DNA of 64,000 bases. Source: Rosellinia necatrix (Eukaryota > Ascomycota > Sordariomycetes > Xylariales > Xylariaceae). Shown here piece by piece: positions 57,983-64,000 of this stretch. The translations under genes and the position numbers were made by a program. Every line of letters starts with the position of its first letter. The first letter of the stretch is position 1. The stretch covers positions 1,116,001-1,180,000 of the forward strand of contig JAGYVD010000010.1 of the NCBI GenBank assembly GCA_021209875.1. The letters are read 5' to 3'. Below the pieces are notes generated by a model. The model made no database searches. It was not told the DNA's origin and saw nothing but the letters and a program-made list of their open reading frames with translations.

Positions 57983-58031
57983 CGATGGGCGATGGACGAT
58001 GAACGATGGACGATGGACGATGGACGATGGG
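57983..58031. repeat. 7-bp minisatellite, seven copies
   Basis: Seven tandem copies of CGATGGA (variants CGATGGG and CGATGAA). GGGGAAT units follow at 58087-58122. Confidence 0.85.
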
Positions 58032-58745
58032 AGAGGGACACCGCGCGGATGGATTCGGCGAGGCGGTTGCGTGGCCGCAGGCGCGGGAATAGGGGAATGG
58101 GGGGAATGGGGGAATGGGGGAATGAAGACGTAGTGTACTTGCACAGCACAGTACAGGTATGAGTGAACATGGCGGCAGGGTTCGGACCATGAGGTCAAGG
58201 GTCCGGCGTTCTGGAAGTGTGGAGGGAATGGCTCTAGAAGATGGGATTGGTCAATCCGATCCGGGCGTCTGCTCAGCTATCCCACCTCTTCTCGGCCCCC
58301 CCGACGGCCGTTACGAATGTGATGGGAAGAGCCTCTGGCATGAGACAGTATTGGCTCGCTGAACCAGAGTCGGCGCTGAGGTCATGCTATATAGAACCAC
58401 CCGCGTGACGCCGCGTCTGTGTCTATATCGTTCCATTTCCTCGCAATCCCGAGTCCTGGATCCTTTGGCCGAGATATCCCGGCGTGTCAGCCGGACTAGC
58501 GAAAAGAGTACGAGTCATATGCTTGTCGTCCTCCCGAGGCTGTCTCCTAAGCCACCGAAGCAGGCATCATGGACGCCGGCCCTATATAGAGGTATACTGT
58601 TGAGTAGTGTGGTAGCAGGTGCTAGATCCTGGAGCGTACGTCCTGCTTGCCCCTTCAGAGCTAGATCCGAGAGACACAAACGCGCGCCGATCTAGTGCTA
58701 CCTTCTCTGCCACAGTCGAGGTAATCCCAATGGGGGAAGCTCGAC

Positions 58746-58788
58746 CTCCGTCCAGGGAGTTCTCCGTCCAGGGAGTTCTCCGTCCAGG
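58746..58788. repeat. 16-bp tandem repeat, 2.7 copies
   Basis: Two identical copies of CTCCGTCCAGGGAGTT and a third partial copy. Confidence 0.85.
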
Positions 58789-58997
58789 CTGCCCGTCTCC
58801 ACACGCAATGCTAGGAGAAGCTCGTTATCGTCGTCGTATACAGGTAAGTAGCTCCGTTAGTTTAGTGTGTCGCGTAGTGTACATCTCGTCCTGGTGGCTT
58901 CATCTCGTGCCTCGTTACCGATCCATCCTTCGCGCTGAACGCTAACCCCGCATTCGTGGCTTCGAGTTGCTTGGCGCTAGCTACTATGCATGTATGG

Positions 58998-59066
58998 ATG
59001 TGTGTGTATATGTGTGTGTATGTGTGCGTGTGTGCGTGTGTATGCGTGTGCGTGTGCGTGTGTGTA

Positions 59067-59117
<51 letters not shown>

Positions 59118-59122
59118 ATGTA
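58998..59122. repeat. (TG)n / (TGTA)n microsatellite
   Basis: TG-rich tract of about 125 bases: TGTGTGTA and TGCGTG units, then about fifteen clean TG units (59070-59101) and TATG units to the end. Confidence 0.85.
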
Positions 59123-60698
59123 GAAGACCGACAGAGAGGAACTTTTGGTCGATAAGTCCTGATACGAAGTTGTGGCGTCCGATATGTCGTTCTCGGACGT
59201 GCGATGTGTTTTTTTGGCATCATGCAGGACAACGCCACAACTGTCAAATGAGTGGTGCTTGCATGGAAATATGTAGGTATATGTGCCGTAATATGGCGTT
59301 CGAGGCGTTCGACGACCGTAAGACGCAGGCTGCAGAGAAGGCTGCAGGTTCGGTATTTAGACCCGATCAAATGCAAGTCATCTTTGCACCCTCTGATAGG
59401 CGAAGGTGTAGTACGCCGACTCCTTATAGGCTAGCTCGAGGGAAGCAGCTGTGCTACAATGGCACTACCCCATGGACTATGCTAATGCTGGAAGGCATCT
59501 CGATGTCTGCATGGCGTTCCCCAAGCGTGTATGTGGCTGGGCTGGGCTCGCCAGCCCCCTCTTTCGTACCACGATCTCTGTTGTCTCGATGCTTTAAATA
59601 GTCAAGGGGGGAGGGGAAAGGGTGGAGTGCTTAGGTCCACTAAAGCCATAGATACAACTTCACTATGTTGCTATCAAGGTCATCGCCTCGCTAGCCAGTT
59701 TGTGGTGGGTTGCGGCACATAACGAGGTGAGGTGACATGGCGTGTCGACATATACTACAAGGGGGACGTAAGCGAGGGGCTAGACACCATTCTCGAACAC
59801 AATGTCGCCTCGTTAAGTCACCCGACTGGGTCGGATATTTGGTGTAACTAGAGCGGCGAAGAGTTTCTTGAATTCGCATGTGAATTATGATAACCACTTG
59901 TGATGGGTAATATACTGCCGGAGTTGGGTTCGATATGACCCCGAGAGCGTTCATTGGGTATGATGTTGCCCAATGAGAGTAACACCGTGGTCCCGGCCAA
60001 TAGTGACGGGAATCAATTCTGGCTAACCATGGGCTTTTATTCTGTGCCTCTCTAAGTCTATGAGAGCCTGAGGGCCTATGAGCAGAGCCTCAATCTATTC
60101 GCCCGGTTCCGCCCCTTTCCTAACCCCCTGAGTCCGCTGCGGGAGAAACCCAACCACCCCCAAAAAAAAAAAAAACACGTCCCCTTTTCTTCTACCCTTT
60201 CCTTTCCAAAGCGTAACGGGTTCATTATTACCCTGGATTTAGTTGGCTCACCAACTAGATCAAATCCACCAACAACTAAGTAAAGTTGAGGTGATGCCAA
60301 ACTCCGATATCCTCCATTCGCTGCCATAGAAAAATCCGTTTTTCCGCCTGTTCCATGTCCGTTGAAGGGAAACGCCTGTTTTGCAAGACAAATAGCATAC
60401 CAACCCTTGGGCCTCATTAGACCTTGTACCAACGTGATAGTCCACGAGAGATCGATAATAAGAGTACCGCCTGCTTCATGGGAGTGTACTGTTGATTCCT
60501 CTTCCAGTAGTCGAGGTGAAATAAATTACGTTGTGCACCAGAGCGACGGGGTAACCGTGAATCATAACGTCGTGCTCTCGCCTCGCTCGCACGCGCGCAT
60601 GGGTGCAGGGAAGGGAGAAGTAGAGTTGTGCACGAGTGACCTGGCTCAATACGTGAATCTGGCGGCGACCCAGATCGGTGGCATTCCTGCCTTGGGAC
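59123..60698. other. 3' side of the GT2 gene, no gene seen
   Basis: About 1.6 kb. A frame of 203 codons ends here, but its first third is the translation of the TG microsatellite and the rest has no domain. An A run lies at 60163-60176. The last part is the GT2 3' flank. Confidence 0.45.
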
Positions 60699-62429
60699 TC
60701 AAGCCTTGCGCGTGCCGGCATCAATCATATTCTGAAGATCGGATGGCTGCGGCAGCGGGGTCGCGATGCTGTCGCTCCTGCGCGGGCGTCGGGTCATGCG
60801 GTGAGCATCGTTAGCGTCACCATCTGGCCGGCTACCCCAGGATGTCTGATGACGGGTTAGCAATCTGGATTTATAACCGCCTTTATTGAATGGCATGGAG
60901 GACCGCCATACCATATTAAGTGTAAAAAGGGCGTAGAGCTTGATGAAGCCGTGGAAGTATCCGAAGAGAACGGACACGGGCAGGAATATGATGTCGCTTG
61001 GCTGCCTCCTGAAGAGGCCGACCAGCTTGATAACTTTGGTATATGCGAACAAGAAGATAAGTTGTGCCCAAAGGGCATTCCGGCGGGCATCTAAATCCCA
61101 GCCCTCCGTCCCCCGCCAGAGCGCAAGCAGCAGAAGGGGGTCAACGACGAAGGCGAGAGAGGTGAAGGTTGCGACATGCAAGGCGTAGGAACACCAGGGT
61201 TGTTGGCTGCATACTGGGGTTAGTCGCGGAGGGCAATGGGCTGGCTGGCTGGCTGGCTGGACGGAATGGGATGAAAAGGAAAGGAAGGGAAAGGAAACTC
61301 ACGTGAGGACGTAGCGCTCCCGCACCAGGCTCGTCCAGTTGCTGCGCCAGTTGCTGCGTGACCATCGGGAACACTGGTAGAGGAACTTGCGGCCGTTCTC
61401 GAGGGTGGTCTCAATCTCGCACTCGGGCTCGTATTGGATCCAGGTCTTCCACTGGTTGTTGACAAGCCATCGGGTCACGAAGTTGTCGTCGTCGGCATTC
61501 AGCGTATATTCACGCCAGCGCTCGGTCTTGAAGCCCTCGAGAAAGTCGTGGCTCCGCAGGATCTCCGAGCGATAGGCCCCCGTGCGGCCGGACATGCAGG
61601 AGGTGCCGCCGTCGATGTTGTGCGTTGCCGAGATCTCGAAGTTGCGGCGCTCGATGTACGCGGCGCCGAGCCAGTTCCAGATCTGGGTCGACCAGGACGC
61701 ATCCGGCTCTCTCCGCACCCGTTGACAGGTCCCGACGCCCCCCATCCGGTCGTCCTCGAAGGGGGCCAGGATCCAGGGGAACAGCGTCGAGGGCCATGTG
61801 ACATCGTCGTCGGCCATGATGGTGATGGACGTCTCGACGGCGGGGAGGGCCTCACACACCTGCTGCCGCTTGTTGGCGATCTGGGTGGAGAGCACGCGGA
61901 CATTGGGGGCGCTCAGGCTGCTGGCGAGCTTCTCGAGCCCCCAGTGCTTGTCTGCTGTGGTGACCAGGATCAGCTTAGCAGGCCTGCACGCGAGGATGCT
62001 CTCCAGCGACGGCCGGAGATCATCGAAGTTATTGTGGATGGTGGGGATGATGACTGTGACATCGTCCGCGGTGAATTTCGGCTTGTCGGGGATGGGCTTG
62101 GACTTATACAGCCAGTGACTAAAGGTGTGGACGATGAGGCGCAGGTAGCGATGGATCCTAGTCCCCCATGTTAGATTTCCTGTTCCGGGGTGCCTGAAGT
62201 ACACTACTTGCCGACTACTTCCTCGCTACCCGGCACACAGGTACAGGGAGCGGCGAATGGAGCAGCGAGTGTAGCAGCGGACGGGGATGGGGGATTTATT
62301 TTGGACCAATGAGGGGTAGCCTTGCTTTACTCACCACAGAACCCAGAAAGTACACCACCAGAACTTGGCGGATGATAGGAACTCGAAATGCGAGAGGAAG
62401 ACTCCCTCGAGATTACTGAACAGCTCCAT
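60699..62429 (-). CDS. Family 2 glycosyltransferase (fungal GT2 / Cps1-like membrane synthase)
   Basis: A processive-type inverting glycosyltransferase of the plasma membrane. Exons: 62335-62429, 61303-62214, 60699-61206 (introns 120 and 96 bp); 504 aa. The N-terminal TM segment spans FLSSAKFWWCTFWVLC. The cytosolic GT-A domain shows VTVIIPTIHNN (from about 84), the DxD-type motif ADDD at 166-169, the acceptor-site acidic motif ADDDN at 272-276, and the QxxRW motif QCSRW at 312-316 that marks hyaluronan/chitin/cellulose-synthase-like enzymes. Exon 3 supplies several TM helices (TFTSLAFVVDPLLLLALW, LIFLFAYTKVIKL, IIFLPVSVLFGYFHGFIKLYALF). Orthologues described in plant-pathogenic fungi are needed for hyphal extension on solid surfaces; the product polysaccharide is not settled. 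The first Met of the short exon 1 is used. The exon 1-2 junction is the one that keeps the frame (TG|T). Confidence 0.85.
61238..61260. repeat. (GGCT)n microsatellite in GT2 intron 2
   Basis: About five GGCT units inside the second intron, giving a C/A-rich tract upstream of its 3' splice site on the coding strand. Confidence 0.8.
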
Positions 62430-64000
62430 ATTGGTCCTTGTGCCGACGGAGAAGGGCCAATGGCAGCGGGGAGGGTGCGCAGAGAGGGGAGACGGCGGGA
62501 ATGAAGTATTCCGGAGGGTGATAGAATGGGGTGCGGGCAGGATTATCTAGCGCGTTGCCGATGCTTCTCATGTGGGTGGGGGAAGGGAAGAGACAGCCTG
62601 GAGGCCTTCAAAGGTGCCTTTGTCGTATGCGGCAGGTACAGCGGAAAGACTGGGCTCGGTCTGGTGGACGTGGGGATCTCGTCGTCTAATAACGCAAGCC
62701 TACCAGTCTCTGTCACAGACGGACGGTGCCGAGCTAGCTCATGAACTGTTTATGTGTGCGGCTGGGGTTGGTTGGCGAGGAGAGTCACTGGGGAGGAATG
62801 CTACGAAAGCTGCCTCCTATGACGGGATTCGGCCGTGGTGGGCGAGAGGGACGCGTGAGCGCGAGGGGAGGCAGGATGGGTAAATAATGGTCAATAGTGA
62901 CTAGGTGACGGGCAGTGTGGAATGTTGGGTGCCCTGGTGGTGGATGACGGGCAGAGGCCGGTGTGATAACCGTATAAATATCGATGGGTGGAAGGCTCTC
63001 ACGGCAAGATATGACGCAACATGCGCGGATGCTCGCCCGGGCAAGAGAAATTAACGGGAGGATAGACGACAATGGTCCCGTAAAAAACAGACAGCCTTAT
63101 ATGGAATGTTGCCGGTATCGTAAGTTTGACCTCCTGCTGTTGGTCTGGCAAAAGGCTACAAGTGAGCGTTGAAGGCAGAGGGCAGGAGGAATCGCAAGCT
63201 AAATTACAACAACCATGCGCCGCTGGCTGGCCAAAGAGGATTCAAACGAATGAAGTCATATACTAATAGGCAATGGACGATGGACCCTGGAGAGATGCAG
63301 AAACAGTCATCGACTGGCTATAACGAAGGAAGTTGTCGACCTAGATATATGGCCTAGGCCGTGGAGGAGACAAGGATATATAGGCAGATGGTTCCAATTA
63401 AGACGATGCGTTGATATCAGTCCTGCCTACACACACAATCCGTCCGAGCATTTGCATGTACATCAAACTAGGGTACTCCCCGGGTAGGTAGAAAAGAAGT
63501 AGCCCAGCCCTTGTTATGCATAGGCATGTATGTGCCTTAGGTAGCAAAGGAAGAGTATAATCCATTGCAAGCAACATGTATGAGTGGGTTGCCCTCGATA
63601 GTGCAGGGGTAGGTCAGACTAAGATTCCAGAGGAGAACATATACGGACGGACGTAGTACTACTAGGTGTCGTAGTAAATCAAATAAGAAATAACCACTCT
63701 CGGACCAATGTCGATATTTCCTCTCTCTCTAGGGACTGATTGTATTTGGCCAACATCCCCTACCCTGACCTGCCCTATGTAGGTACGAAGTACCTCTCCG
63801 GTGGCTGATGGTTGCACTCGAGGGGCATTTGTTCGGGTGACGTGGGAGTTACATGTACCTACTGTGAACATAGCAGTCGAATCAAAGCAACAACTAGCTA
63901 GCCAGAGGGCAGCCAAATGCCTACCTCCATCGAGTAAGATGTTAGTGCCTTATGGGAGCTCTGGACTAAGCTACACATGGTTACTAGATTAATTCCTACC
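62430..64000. other. GT2 promoter region and right edge, no gene seen
   Basis: About 1.6 kb. It has G-rich DNA on the plus strand to about 62960, then AT-rich DNA with TAGGTA units (63485, 63780). Short frames on both strands are unsupported. Confidence 0.5.

Larger units (their letters stand above)
52864..58940. other. Gene-poor region: repeats and unassigned DNA
   Basis: Six kb without a gene I can support. Contents seen: TACCTA/TAGGTA arrays (55735-55785, 57096-57123), 13-bp duplicate GGGTAGGCATCCA (57123-57150), GGGGATGGGAA units (56776-56812), a 15-bp direct repeat (55051-55065 and 55072-55086), A runs near 54439 and 54557, the 7-bp array at 57983 and the 16-bp array at 58746. Frames of 60-180 codons are present on both strands but show no domains and no extension by splicing. 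Confidence 0.45.

Noticed and set aside
58967..59601. 203-codon frame covering the TG microsatellite
   Set aside because: Most of its first third is Cys/Val repeats from (TG)n, and the rest has no family features.
1..64000. CRISPR arrays, rRNA genes, secondary-metabolite core genes
   Set aside because: No regularly spaced repeats with unique spacers, no rRNA-like sequence, and no PKS, NRPS, terpene cyclase or similar core enzyme seen.

Overview
The window is nuclear DNA of a filamentous ascomycete (Pezizomycotina, most likely a Sordariomycete). The evidence is short spliceosomal introns (mostly 49-190 bp, GT..AG with CTRAY-like branch sites), typical families (NACHT-WD40 receptor, L-arabinitol 4-dehydrogenase, fungal GT2, KIN4-type kinase), and intergenic DNA full of TACCTA/TAGGTA repeats and long poly-A/T runs. 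No rRNA, tRNA, CRISPR array, intact transposon or recognisable secondary-metabolite cluster is visible. I find 15 protein genes and rebuilt their exons by hand from splice signals and frame continuity.

Layout. 0-9 kb, all on the minus strand: ATP synthase subunit g, L-arabinitol 4-dehydrogenase, a 12-TM drug:H+ type MFS transporter and a six-exon fructosamine-3-kinase-like gene. 10-17 kb, plus strand: a 1600-aa STAND receptor (esterase-like hydrolase + NACHT + WD40) and a secreted beta-helix protein. 17.9-30.7 kb, minus strand: a proline-repeat SPRY protein, a vacuolar-type Ca2+/H+ exchanger with a 16-nt micro-exon, a cytochrome P450 and an HYPK-like NatA/ribosome factor. 31.6-33.2 kb, plus strand: a class II DAHP synthase broken by two compensating homopolymer frameshifts. 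34.5-62.4 kb, minus strand: a KIN4-type kinase, a fungal membrane protein (possibly YrhK-like), a single-domain MetE-like protein and a GT2 glycosyltransferase. Two gene-poor stretches (38.1-43.8 kb and 48.4-60.7 kb) hold only low-complexity DNA as far as I can see.

The genes look like independent housekeeping and accessory loci rather than one pathway. Links that can be argued are only general: LAD (pentose catabolism), DAHP synthase (aromatic amino acids), MetE-like (methyl transfer), ATP20 (respiration), CAX (Ca2+ storage) and GT2 (cell-surface polysaccharide). The most notable items are the NACHT-WD40 receptor, whose second intron hides an apparent stop codon; the CAX micro-exon; the paired DAHP synthase frameshifts; and a G-quadruplex motif that contains the stop codon of the MetE-like gene.
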